NCBI GenBank assembly: GCA_009692985.1
Contig: SHYF01000030.1
Location: 1-13,964 of the forward strand
Direction: 5' to 3'
From: Dehalococcoidia bacterium
GTDB taxonomy: Bacteria; Chloroflexota; Dehalococcoidia; Lucifugimonadales; SHYF01
Length of the DNA: 13,964 bases
A program made the translations under genes and the position numbers. Positions 1 to 5,937 of the stretch are shown here, in pieces. The notes below the pieces were generated by a model. That model saw nothing but the letters and a program-made list of their open reading frames with translations, did not search any database and was not told the DNA's origin. The first letter of the stretch is position 1. The number at the start of each line of letters is the position of its first letter.

Positions 1-94
1 GGCTATCTTCGATGCTAGCGGGTATCTGCAAAGCCCTGAGCCAGCATAAAGGCAGCCACTACCTTGCACAGCCTGATAAAGGTATCATAGCGAC

Positions 95-1024
95 GTGAAC
101 TGTCCCAATTGCCATACCTACAACCCAGACAGCGCCAGGTACTGTGGCCGGTGTGGGACCACCCTGGAACCACCTGGAGGAGGGCAGCGTGTCCGCCAGG
201 ACCAGCCTTCTTCCGAGCCAGAAGGCTCGCAGGAGCCGCACCCTGATGCGAGGACAGCCACTGGCGCACTGGGGCCCAGGAGCCGGGGCGAACTGGTCAG
301 GGAAACACTGGCCGTTTACAGAGGCAACTTCGGCCTGATGTTGTGCCTCGCTCTGGTGGCCAACATCCCCCTCCTCATATCACTCTTCCCATTCAACCCA
401 GCGTTGAGGTCTGCCATCACCCTGGGCGGACTGTTCACAGGCCTGCTCGCCGATGCCGCCGCAGTCTACGCTGTAAGCCGGTGGTACATAGGTCGAAGGA
501 CAAACGCCGCCACCTGCTTTGTAGCAGCCTTGAACAATGCTAATGTCCTCTTACTGACAGCCCTGGTTTTCTTCTCTGCGGTGGTGGCCGGAATAATCTT
601 GAGCTTCATAGTAATTGGCATCCCACTTCTTGCCTTTGTGGCGGTCGCTTGGTTTTGCTACGTCCAAGCGATCATGATAGAAGGCAAACGTCCCGCGGAT
701 GCGCTGAAGCGCAGCTATGAGCTGGTACGAGGGAGCTGGTGGCGTGTCTTCGGCATAGGAGCGGCCTTCGCGCTGCTGTTGCTTCTGGGCGCCGCCGCTT
801 TCTCTTTGCCAGGGACACTCATTGGCCTCAAGTATCGCCTGTGGGGCGATCTGCTGGCTACCGTGGGAGGCGTGCTAGTCACACCTATGGCTTACATTGG
901 CGCAACCCTGGTCTACTTTGACCTGCGCGTCAGGAAGGAGGGCTACACGCTGGATACCCTGGCCACAGAGCTAGGGCACTCCCAGGATAGCCCGCCCCAG
1001 GGGCCAGCAACACCCCAGCCGTAG
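95..1024 (+). CDS. Zinc-ribbon membrane protein (DUF975/GDPD-membrane-like)
   Basis: A 309-residue protein starting at GTG. The next in-frame stop upstream is only 15 bases before it, so the start can hardly lie elsewhere; the ribosome site (AAGG) is weak. Residues 3-20 form a CxxC-x10-CxxC zinc ribbon (C3, C6, C17, C20), followed by a polar Pro/Gln-rich linker to about residue 60. The rest holds about six hydrophobic helices, ending in a basic tail with a YFDLRVRKEG-type motif. The 'EGKRPADALKRSYELVRGSWWRVF' style segment between helices resembles the membrane domains of the YciC/DUF975/GDPD_N kind, whose biochemical role is poorly known. Probably located in the cytoplasmic membrane with the ribbon in the cytoplasm. 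Frame 2 of the 94 bases before it ends in a short open tail (stop at 47-49), which might be the end of an earlier gene. Stop codon is TAG. Architecture is secure; function is not. Confidence 0.8.
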   Translation: MNCPNCHTYNPDSARYCGRCGTTLEPPGGGQRVRQDQPSSEPEGSQEPHPDARTATGALGPRSRGELVRETLAVYRGNFGLMLCLALVANIPLLISLFPFNPALRSAITLGGLFTGLLADAAAVYAVSRWYIGRRTNAATCFVAALNNANVLLLTALVFFSAVVAGIILSFIVIGIPLLAFVAVAWFCYVQAIMIEGKRPADALKRSYELVRGSWWRVFGIGAAFALLLLLGAAAFSLPGTLIGLKYRLWGDLLATVGGVLVTPMAYIGATLVYFDLRVRKEGYTLDTLATELGHSQDSPPQGPATPQP

Positions 1025-1260
1025 CGCGGACGGTTTGCGCTGTTACGTACGAAATCGGCCCCCGCCAGGTAGATTCGTTCATGCCAAGCTCCATCCGCAT
1101 GGTCTGGGCTTATGGTCTGGCAACATGAGCGGAGCCTCCACGCTGTTGCCTGACATGTGGATATGCTCACCTCCGCCGGCGCACCCAGGATAAATTGGGC
1201 ATGCCTCATCTTGGCACGGATCTGCTTTCTCCCAAAAGCCCTTTACCTAACCTCTTTGGT

Positions 1261-1348
1261 CCCCATTCCCTGAGAGGGAAGGTGGAGTTATGAATCTGGG
1301 GGATACCCCCAGACCCCCGCCAGAGGGGGTTTTACCCCCTCTGGGTTC
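1261..1348 (-). repeat. Composite palindromic repeat, copy A
   Basis: Read on the minus strand it has three palindromic modules in order: m1, a perfect 11-bp stem CCAGAGGGGGT/ACCCCCTCTGG with a TTT loop (1320-1344); m2, TCTGGGGG/CCCCCAGA (about 1294-1316); and m3, a degenerate CCTTCCCTCTCAGGGAA hairpin (about 1265-1284). The same order recurs in inverted orientation at 9898-10007, and m2 recurs at 2680-2705 and 11316-11340. This is a non-coding MITE/REP-like element. Confidence 0.75.
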
Positions 1349-1360
1349 CCCATGATAGTC

Positions 1361-1384
1361 CCCGCTCATTCTGAGCGCGTCGAA
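1361..1384 (+). repeat. CTCATTCTGAG-type dispersed repeat, copy 1
   Basis: The 24 bases from CCCGCTCATTCTGAGC to GTCGAA match the segment at 7888-7911 at about 21 of 24 positions and in the same orientation. Both copies lie in gene-free spacers. The core CTCATTCTGAG is a near-palindrome. Similar dispersed repeats are widespread in environmental bacterial genomes; no function is assigned. Confidence 0.55.
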
Positions 1385-1456
1385 GGAAATGAGGAGGGTA
1401 TACCCCATCTCGCCAACGGAGCCAAACCAGTTCAACAGGGGTAGGCAATCGAAATT

Positions 1457-1503
1457 GCGGTATCCCTGGTATGCATACCACGGGATGCCAAAGTGTATAC
1501 CGC
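1457..1503. repeat. Nested inverted repeat upstream of gvpA-like frame
   Basis: A perfect 14-bp palindrome TGGTATGCATACCA (1467-1480) is flanked by ATCCC/GGGAT arms, and these by outer arms GCGGTAT (1457-1463) and ATACCGC (1497-1503). The whole could form a cruciform, an RNA hairpin or a protein-binding dyad. It lies about 135 bases before the gvpA-like start, so an operator role is possible but unproven. Confidence 0.5.
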
Positions 1504-1620
1504 AGTATGTTGTGTCGCCAAATGGCCGGTGCAAAGATGAATGCAAGCTTCCCGACCAGAATCTCTACTGGAGACAGGGGGAGCGAAGGCCAAATAGGGG
1601 CAAGGTGGAGCCACCGGAAG

Positions 1621-1627
1621 AAGGAGG
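1621..1627 (+). promoter_or_regulatory. Shine-Dalgarno site of gvpA-like frame
   Basis: AAGGAGG lies 11 bases before the ATG at 1639. It decides the start: the frame is open further upstream to an ATG at 1471, but that start has no ribosome site, and similarity to GvpA begins exactly at 1639. Confidence 0.65.
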
Positions 1628-1638
1628 AAACAGAAGAT

Positions 1639-1923
1639 ATGGCAGTGGGAAAAACCATGGGGTCAACCAGTCTGGCAGAGGTGATAGACTGCATCCTGGA
1701 TAAGGGCGTCGTCGTGGACGCCTGGGTGCGGATCAGCCTGGTGGGCATAGAGATACTGGCCGTCTAGGCCAGGGTCGTCGTCTCTGGCGTGGACACATTC
1801 CTCAAGTACGCCGAGGCAGTGGGCCTGACACCTGCGGCAGCCGCCTAGGCCACCGGCGCCTTTCAGGTGGCAGCCAGGCACTTCGCGCAGGCCCTGGTAG
1901 AGGCGGGCAAGCGGGTTAGATGA
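1639..1923 (+). pseudogene. gvpA: GvpA-like gas vesicle protein with in-frame amber codons
   Basis: Residues 1-69 read as a near-complete GvpA/GvpJ-type gas vesicle structural protein: [20 protein letters not shown], then [12 protein letters not shown], then ARVVVSGVDTFLKYAEAVGL. Codon 43 (1765-1767), where the family has a conserved glutamate, is TAG, one base away from GAG. A second TAG at codon 70 (1846-1848) falls where a GvpA of normal size (about 70 residues) would end, yet the frame stays open for 24 more helix-like codons to a TGA at 1921-1923 that overlaps the next gene's ATG (ATGA). The ribosome site is strong. No other gvp gene (gvpN, F, L, K) is in the window, which favours decay; amber readthrough or sequence error at codon 43 are the alternatives. 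TAG is a normal stop for several neighbouring genes, so general reassignment is unlikely. Family identity is fairly sure; whether a full protein is made is open. Confidence 0.72.
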
Positions 1924-2597
1924 GGCGGCTTCTGCTCGTACCCATCATCCATGACGAGGCTGACATGGGCAGCCTGGGGGCGGCGCTTGCCCGCTGCAGC
2001 GCTGAGCTATCTGGAGAAAGCCGCTGGGCACGACACCAGCGCACCGTAGGCCAGTTCTGGACTAGCATAGAGGCTTTTCTTAGCACCCTTGACCCCGATA
2101 AGCTAAAGGTTAACCAGGATGGCCTGGCCGCTGGCGGTGAGATGGGGAAGCGCATTGTCCAGGAGGCGGCAAGAAGGGGCAGCAGGAACTACCAGGCGGT
2201 GCTAAAGCTGCTCGGCCAGGGCGCTGACATCAGGCAGACCGAAGATGCCCAACTGCTCCTGGATGAACGCCGGAGCATACTGAGCTTTTTGCGGCAAGAG
2301 TCTTCCCAGGAAGGTCAGCCAGAGACGCCATCCCACGCAGACCAGCTACTGGAACAGCGCGACCAATTCATAGCCCGTACCATCGGGGAGACCTTGAGGG
2401 TAGGGGAGATGGGTGTGCTATTCATCGGGGCGCACCACAACTTGCAGCCCCATTTGCCAGTTGACATAACGGTGGTGGCTGTGAAAGACCGACGTCAAGT
2501 GAGCGATTACGTCACTGAGCTGTTCCAAGGTCGGGACGACGCCAGGTTGCAAGAGCTGGCCGCGTATCTGGCATCGCCGGCAGATGCCCAGGCGTAG
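1920..2597 (+). CDS. Uncharacterised 225-residue protein coupled to gvpA-like frame
   Basis: I do not recognise the family. The ATG overlaps the TGA of the preceding frame (ATGA), the usual sign of translational coupling; it has no good ribosome site of its own. The N-terminus is a hydrophobic strand followed by charged residues (LLLVPIIHDEADMG, residues 4-17). The middle is helical and rich in Arg, Gln and Leu. Residues about 160-200 form an alternating strand/turn segment with GVLFIGAHHNL (H172, H173), then VDITVVAVKDRRQV. The pairing of H11/D12/E13/D15 with H172/H173 could be metal-binding or catalytic, but that is speculation. There is no signal peptide or membrane segment, so it is probably cytoplasmic. 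It is intact and ends in TAG. It does not resemble GvpF/L or GvpN, so a role in gas vesicles rests only on position. A composite repeat begins 34 bases after the stop. Confidence 0.75.
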   Translation: MRRLLLVPIIHDEADMGSLGAALARCSAELSGESRWARHQRTVGQFWTSIEAFLSTLDPDKLKVNQDGLAAGGEMGKRIVQEAARRGSRNYQAVLKLLGQGADIRQTEDAQLLLDERRSILSFLRQESSQEGQPETPSHADQLLEQRDQFIARTIGETLRVGEMGVLFIGAHHNLQPHLPVDITVVAVKDRRQVSDYVTELFQGRDDARLQELAAYLASPADAQA

Positions 2598-2631
2598 GCT
2601 GGGTGCGTAGCGCCATCGCATGGGCCTTTAG

Positions 2632-2752
2632 GGCGTTGTCTCAAAAGTCAGGAAGGCGCAGGGAACCTCGGTTCCCGCTGTGGGTCTGGGGGTAGCCCCC
2701 AGATTAAAAGCTCCCCCTCTCCGACACGGAGAGGGGGATACAGGGGGTGAGG
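2632..2752 (+). repeat. Composite palindromic repeat, copy B
   Basis: It starts with GGCGTTGTCTCAAAA and a GGGAACC/GGTTCCC palindrome (m1'), then m2 TCTGGGGG-TAG-CCCCCAGA (about 2684-2703), then m3: a perfect 12-bp stem TCCCCCTCTCCG/CGGAGAGGGGGA with loop ACA (2712-2738), followed by an AGGGGGTGAGG tail. The part from 2632 to 2705 is a near-identical inverted copy of 11316-11388. The m3 hairpin could also act as a transcription barrier after the 225-residue gene, but it has no T-run. Confidence 0.78.
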
Positions 2753-2968
2753 TCAAGGACTTGTGAGCCATTGCCAGCGGCCTCCATTTCCTCCTGGTGT
2801 CCCGACTCCGAAGTTGGTTGGGAAAAATTCCCCTGTGGGTGGCAGAGCGAGAGCCTGCTCATTGATGTAGAAGGCACCTCGAATTGCCTTCTCTTTACAG
2901 CATACCTCTGAATGGATACAATCAGTGCGCTTGCAGTGGCCTCGTTGGATGGCAAACGCAGCGGGCAT
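2753..2968 (-). pseudogene. Doubtful Cys-rich reverse-strand remnant
   Basis: A 71-residue frame with a cysteine cluster near its N-terminus (HCKRTDCIHSEVCCKEKAIR), followed by a Pro/Gly-rich tail that stops exactly at the border of the composite repeat. There is no ribosome site before the ATG: the bases there are the complement of the forward gene's own site. It may be a gene fragment cut by the repeat or simply a chance frame. The spacer also holds a small 8-bp hairpin at 2869-2892 (AGAAGGCA/TGCCTTCT). Confidence 0.2.
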
Positions 2969-2980
2969 GAGGAGGGACGA

Positions 2981-3832
2981 ATGAGTCAGTTGGACAAGAT
3001 GAGCCTGGAGGGGAAAATCGCCATAGTGACAGGTGGTGGCCGCGGCCTAGGAAGGGAGATGAGTCTTTATATGGCCAGGGCCGGCGCCGACGTAGCTGTT
3101 GCCGCTCGCACCGTCTCAGAGATCGAAGCTGTGGCCAAGGAGGTGCGGGCAATTGGCCGGAAGGCATTGGCCATCCGTACCGACGTGACATCGCCCCAGC
3201 AGGTGCAGGCCATGGTAGACCAGACCATAGCCGAGCTGGGCCATGTGGACATAATGATAAGCAATGCCGGTGGCGGCGGGAGTTCCAAGCCCATATGGGA
3301 CACTGATCTTGAAAAGGACATGGCCCCTGCTCTGGCTCTGGACATGTACACGCACTTCTACTGCGCTCAGTCCGTCCTAAAGCACATGGTGGAGCGACAG
3401 TCGGGCAAGATAATGTTCAACGGCTCCGCCGCCTTCTGGAACAAGGGTGGAAGGCACGGCCAAATCCACAGTCTTGCGGAGGGTGGCACAGCCAACCTGG
3501 CCCGGTCGTTGGCCATCACCTTCGCCCAGGACAACATCCAGGTCAATGTTCTGGGCACAGGCTTGTTCTTGACCCAGTATCTCACAGGAGGCCGCAGACG
3601 AGGGGACGACACCGGTGCAGTGGCCCCGCGACGCCCGGCAGACATGTCAGCGCAGTTCTTGGCAGCCAAACGGCGCGCCGAGGCATGGGAGGAGGCGCCT
3701 CTGGTGGTCTTCCTGGCCTCCGACGCCTCCAACTACATCACAGGGCAGATAGTCTATATAGACGGTGGCATTCAGCAGTGCGGCTTCGCACCCATGAACT
3801 ACGCCCCAACGATACCACTGACCCGACGATAA
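2981..3832 (+). CDS. SDR-family protein, catalytic Tyr and Lys replaced
   Basis: A 283-residue short-chain dehydrogenase/reductase fold. The start is set by GAGGAGG 5 bases upstream (2969-2975); an earlier in-frame ATG at 2912 has no ribosome site. The nucleotide-binding part is intact: TGGGRGLG at residues 17-24, a following Asp/Arg-rich strand, and SNAGGG near residue 92. The catalytic serine is present (S149 in NGSAAF). At the YxxxK position it reads H163-SLA-E167: CAC for TAC and GAG for AAG, each one transition away. The position of the catalytic-tetrad asparagine holds D121. The C-terminus (FLASDASNYITGQIVYIDGG) is typical of tetrameric SDRs. So it probably binds NAD(P)(H) and assembles normally, but should lack usual oxidoreductase chemistry unless the residues are supplied otherwise. 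It is followed after 18 bases by a second SDR gene, so the two form an operon. The substrate cannot be told. Confidence 0.85.
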   Translation: MSQLDKMSLEGKIAIVTGGGRGLGREMSLYMARAGADVAVAARTVSEIEAVAKEVRAIGRKALAIRTDVTSPQQVQAMVDQTIAELGHVDIMISNAGGGGSSKPIWDTDLEKDMAPALALDMYTHFYCAQSVLKHMVERQSGKIMFNGSAAFWNKGGRHGQIHSLAEGGTANLARSLAITFAQDNIQVNVLGTGLFLTQYLTGGRRRGDDTGAVAPRRPADMSAQFLAAKRRAEAWEEAPLVVFLASDASNYITGQIVYIDGGIQQCGFAPMNYAPTIPLTRR

Positions 3833-3850
3833 TTTGAGGAGGAGAGCACA

Positions 3851-4600
3851 ATGCTTCCTGAGTTTTTCCGTCTATCGGGTAAGGTTGCTATAGTAACAGG
3901 TGCAGGCAATCCCTTGGCCAAGGCTGCCGGGGAGGCCCTGGCCGAGGCCGGCGCCAACGTTGTGGCGGTCTCGCACCGGGCCGAGGCTGCCCAAGCACTG
4001 GCCGCAGCTGCTCGTGCCCATGGGCGCCAGAGCCTGGCCGTGACCGCCGATATGACCCGGGCCGTCGATGTCCACAGAGTGACCGACCAGGCCTTGAGCC
4101 GCTTTGGGAAGGTGGACATTCTGCTGACCGGAGAAGAAGCCATCTTCGCAGCCCCCGTGGGCGATTTGGAAGAGGAGCAGTGGGACACGTTGATGTCAGT
4201 CAACGCCAAGTCCGTGTACCTTACTGCTCGGGCAGTGGGGAAGGAGATGCTGACCAAGGGCCAGGGACGTATTATCGTCTTGGCCCACGGTTTGGGCCTC
4301 GTAGGAGTCCCCAATACCACGGCGTACTCTGCCAGCCAGGGAGCCGTCCTCCAATTCACTAAGAGCCTGGGCGTTGAGTGGGCTGCCACTGGTGTCACGG
4401 TCAACGCCATAGCTACAGGCTGGTTCGCCGGCAGTTGGGAGACCCCAGGGGGCGACCCCCTGGCGCACTTCATCCCCATGCGCCGCCGAGGCCAGCCGGA
4501 GGAGCTTGGTCCCGTGGCCGTCTACCTTGCCTCGGACAGTGCCAAATACGTGACCGCATCCATCTACATGGTGGACGGCGGGCAGATCTGCCATGCGTGA
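3851..4600 (+). CDS. SDR-family protein, degenerate cofactor and catalytic motifs
   Basis: A 249-residue SDR homologue, second gene of the pair, with a strong site GAGGAGGAG just before the ATG. Loss is different from its partner: the glycine-rich loop reads TGAGNPLA (residues 16-23), lacking the last two glycines of TGxxxGxG; the NAG motif is T93-G-E; the catalytic serine position holds H146 (VLAHGLG). The tyrosine is kept (Y159), but the lysine is Q163 (YSASQ). The tetrad asparagine is kept (N118). The C-terminal half (WFAGSWETPGGDP, RRRGQPEELGPVAVYLASD, YMVDGG) is a good SDR end. It therefore looks like a pseudoenzyme subunit or an SDR with changed chemistry. Heteromeric SDRs in which one subunit is degenerate are known (BbsC/BbsD of anaerobic toluene breakdown); a similar arrangement is an inference here. 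Stop TGA; no terminator seen before the tRNA on the other strand. Confidence 0.85.
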   Translation: MLPEFFRLSGKVAIVTGAGNPLAKAAGEALAEAGANVVAVSHRAEAAQALAAAARAHGRQSLAVTADMTRAVDVHRVTDQALSRFGKVDILLTGEEAIFAAPVGDLEEEQWDTLMSVNAKSVYLTARAVGKEMLTKGQGRIIVLAHGLGLVGVPNTTAYSASQGAVLQFTKSLGVEWAATGVTVNAIATGWFAGSWETPGGDPLAHFIPMRRRGQPEELGPVAVYLASDSAKYVTASIYMVDGGQICHA

Positions 4601-4655
4601 GGCAACACTTGGCCGTCTTGCTGGGTGACCATACGAGAGAGCTGTCTGAAGAAAG

Positions 4656-4728
4656 TGCCCCCAAGGGGATTCGAACCCCTGTTGACGGCTTGAAGGGCCG
4701 CTGTCCTGGGCCTCTAGACGATGAGGGC
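4656..4728 (-). tRNA. tRNA-Glu (UUC) with C33
   Basis: A 73-nt cloverleaf without encoded CCA. The acceptor stem is GCCCTCA/TGGGGGC (one T-G pair), the D arm GTCTAGAGGCCCAGGAC is typical of bacterial tRNA-Glu, and the T arm is AGGGG-TTCGAAT-CCCCT. The anticodon arm is GCGGC-CCTTCAA-GCCGT (loop at 4690-4696), which puts UUC at positions 34-36. Position 33, almost always U, is C. The discriminator base is A. Identity as Glu is supported by the whole body of the tRNA. It lies downstream of argC on the same strand, 93 bases beyond the argC stop. Confidence 0.88.
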
Positions 4729-4778
4729 ATGCAATTGTGTGGCGGGGCGATGACTATCTGATTCGACCATCCCCCTGT

Positions 4779-4801
4779 CCCCCTTTCTGCTACCGAGGGG
4801 G
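4779..4801 (-). terminator. Weak hairpin between argC and the tRNA
   Basis: CCCCCT (4779-4784) pairs with AGGGGG (4796-4801) across an 11-base loop, just past the argC stop on the minus strand. There is no T-run after it, so a terminator role is doubtful. Confidence 0.25.
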
Positions 4802-4821
4802 CCGAACGGACAAAAACAGAA

Positions 4822-5850
4822 TCACGGGTAGAGCGCCAGGCCTTGTAGCCCGGTGGTCTCCGGCAGGCCGAACATTAAATTCATGTTCTGGATGGCCTGG
4901 CCCGCGGCTCCCTTTATCAGGTTGTCCAGGCAGCTTACCACCACCAGCGTCCCGGTCTGCTCGTCCACCGTTGGGTATACCAGGCAGTAGTTAGTACCCA
5001 GGGTGTGCTTGGTCTGAGGCGGAAGCTCCGGGACCCGCACAAATGGTTCGCCGTCGTAAAACTCTCGGTACAACTCCCGCACCTTCTTTTTGGTAATTCC
5101 ACCGTCCACCAGGGGCGCATAGCAGGTAGCCAGGATGCCCCGTGTCATTGGAATGCGATGCGGAACAAATGTGACCTTTGCGCTGGGAGCCTCCCGCAGC
5201 TCGGCCAGCTCCTGGGCTATCTCCGGCTGGTGTCCGTGCCCATCCAGTCCATAGGCCATCACGTTCTCGTTGGCCTCCGCGTAGAGGTCAATCGTGTTGG
5301 TTGTCAGGCCGCCTCGCCCGGCGCCGGAGATTCCAGACTTGCCGTCCACTATGAAATGGTCGCCGACAATTCCTTCTCGCACAGCCGGGGCCAGGGCCAG
5401 GATAGCCGCCTCGGGATAGCAGCCTGGGTTGGCGACAAGGCTGGTCCTCTTGATTGCTGCCCTATGAATCTCAGACAGCCCGTATACAGCCCTGGGTAGC
5501 AGATGGGGGGCTGGATGGTCCACCTTGTAGGCTCGCTTGAACCCTGCGGCGTCGTGGATACGAAAGTCGGCGGCGATGTCCACTGCCTTGACGCCCTTCT
5601 CCACCATGGGCGCCAGGGCGACGGCGCTGGCGCCGCTGGACAGGGCGGAGAACACAATATCCACTGACTCCTCAATGGACTCGGTGATTGGAAGGTCCAG
5701 GTCCCAAAGGTATGGTATTGCCTCTGGAACTCGCTTTCCGGCAGCGCTGCGCCCCGTGACTGCCACCAGCTTCGCCTCGGGATGGCGCAGCAGAAGGCGA
5801 GCCAGCTCCGAACCGGAGTAGCCTGTGACACCTATGATACCGACTTTCAT
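4822..5850 (-). CDS. argC: N-acetyl-gamma-glutamyl-phosphate reductase
   Basis: A 342-residue enzyme reducing N-acetyl-glutamyl phosphate to the semialdehyde with NADPH, third step of arginine (ornithine) synthesis; cytoplasmic. The N-terminal Rossmann motif is GIIGVTGYSGSEL (residues 4-16), a typical ArgC signature. The catalytic cysteine lies in NPGCYPEAA (C144) and the substrate-binding histidine region in HGHQPEI (205-211). Length agrees with the family (about 340). I set the start at ATG 5850, with AAGGAG (5859-5864) 8 bases upstream; a TTG codon just before it extends the open frame by one residue. nth lies upstream on the same strand, 87 bases away; the two may be cotranscribed but are functionally unrelated. 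The other arginine genes are not in the window. A lysine-pathway LysY role is possible but less likely. Confidence 0.95.
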   Translation of the reverse strand: MKVGIIGVTGYSGSELARLLLRHPEAKLVAVTGRSAAGKRVPEAIPYLWDLDLPITESIEESVDIVFSALSSGASAVALAPMVEKGVKAVDIAADFRIHDAAGFKRAYKVDHPAPHLLPRAVYGLSEIHRAAIKRTSLVANPGCYPEAAILALAPAVREGIVGDHFIVDGKSGISGAGRGGLTTNTIDLYAEANENVMAYGLDGHGHQPEIAQELAELREAPSAKVTFVPHRIPMTRGILATCYAPLVDGGITKKKVRELYREFYDGEPFVRVPELPPQTKHTLGTNYCLVYPTVDEQTGTLVVVSCLDNLIKGAAGQAIQNMNLMFGLPETTGLQGLALYP

Positions 5851-5937
5851 CAATCCTGCTCCTTAACAGCCTAGCAAGAGTATAGCAGGGGGGTGCAACG
5901 GGTACAACGACGAAGCGGCAATGGAACAGTACAAGCC

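Larger units (their letters stand above)
1025..1638. other. Gene-free spacer with repeats ahead of the gvpA-like frame
   Basis: No convincing protein gene in either strand. The first about 235 bases show nothing I recognise; a reverse-strand frame reaching 1209 has no ribosome site and no family resemblance. From 1261 the spacer carries a composite palindromic repeat, then a CTCATTCTGAG-type repeat and a nested inverted repeat, and ends in the ribosome site of the gvpA-like frame. No clear -35/-10 promoter was found. Confidence 0.55.

Noticed and set aside
943..1209. Reverse-strand 88-residue frame
   Set aside because: Overlaps the 3' end of the membrane-protein gene, has no ribosome site and no recognisable motif.
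1471..1767. Longer gvpA-like protein starting at 1471
   Set aside because: No ribosome site at that ATG, which sits in the centre of a palindrome, and the added 56 residues do not resemble the family.
1639..1923. Genome-wide reassignment of TAG to an amino acid
   Set aside because: TAG is the ordinary stop of at least six other genes here (ends at 1024, 2597, 7809, 9163, 10081 and 11915), several with a normal family C-terminus, so any readthrough would have to be local.
1639..2597. 225-residue gene as GvpF/GvpL
   Set aside because: It lacks the YVYGI-type N-terminus and other GvpF/L features; position alone does not justify the name.
2981..4600. Assignment as BbsC/BbsD of toluene degradation
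   Set aside because: Only the general idea of a degenerate SDR partner fits; no other bbs or bss gene is present and the loss pattern differs.
4656..4728. The unusual tRNA as the suppressor that reads the gvpA amber codons
   Set aside because: Its anticodon by structure is UUC, which cannot pair with the first base of UAG. A one-base shift to UCA would break the anticodon stem and would read UGA, not UAG.
5005..5499. Forward-strand 164-residue open frame
   Set aside because: Complementary to argC, which has full catalytic motifs; no ribosome site and no family resemblance.
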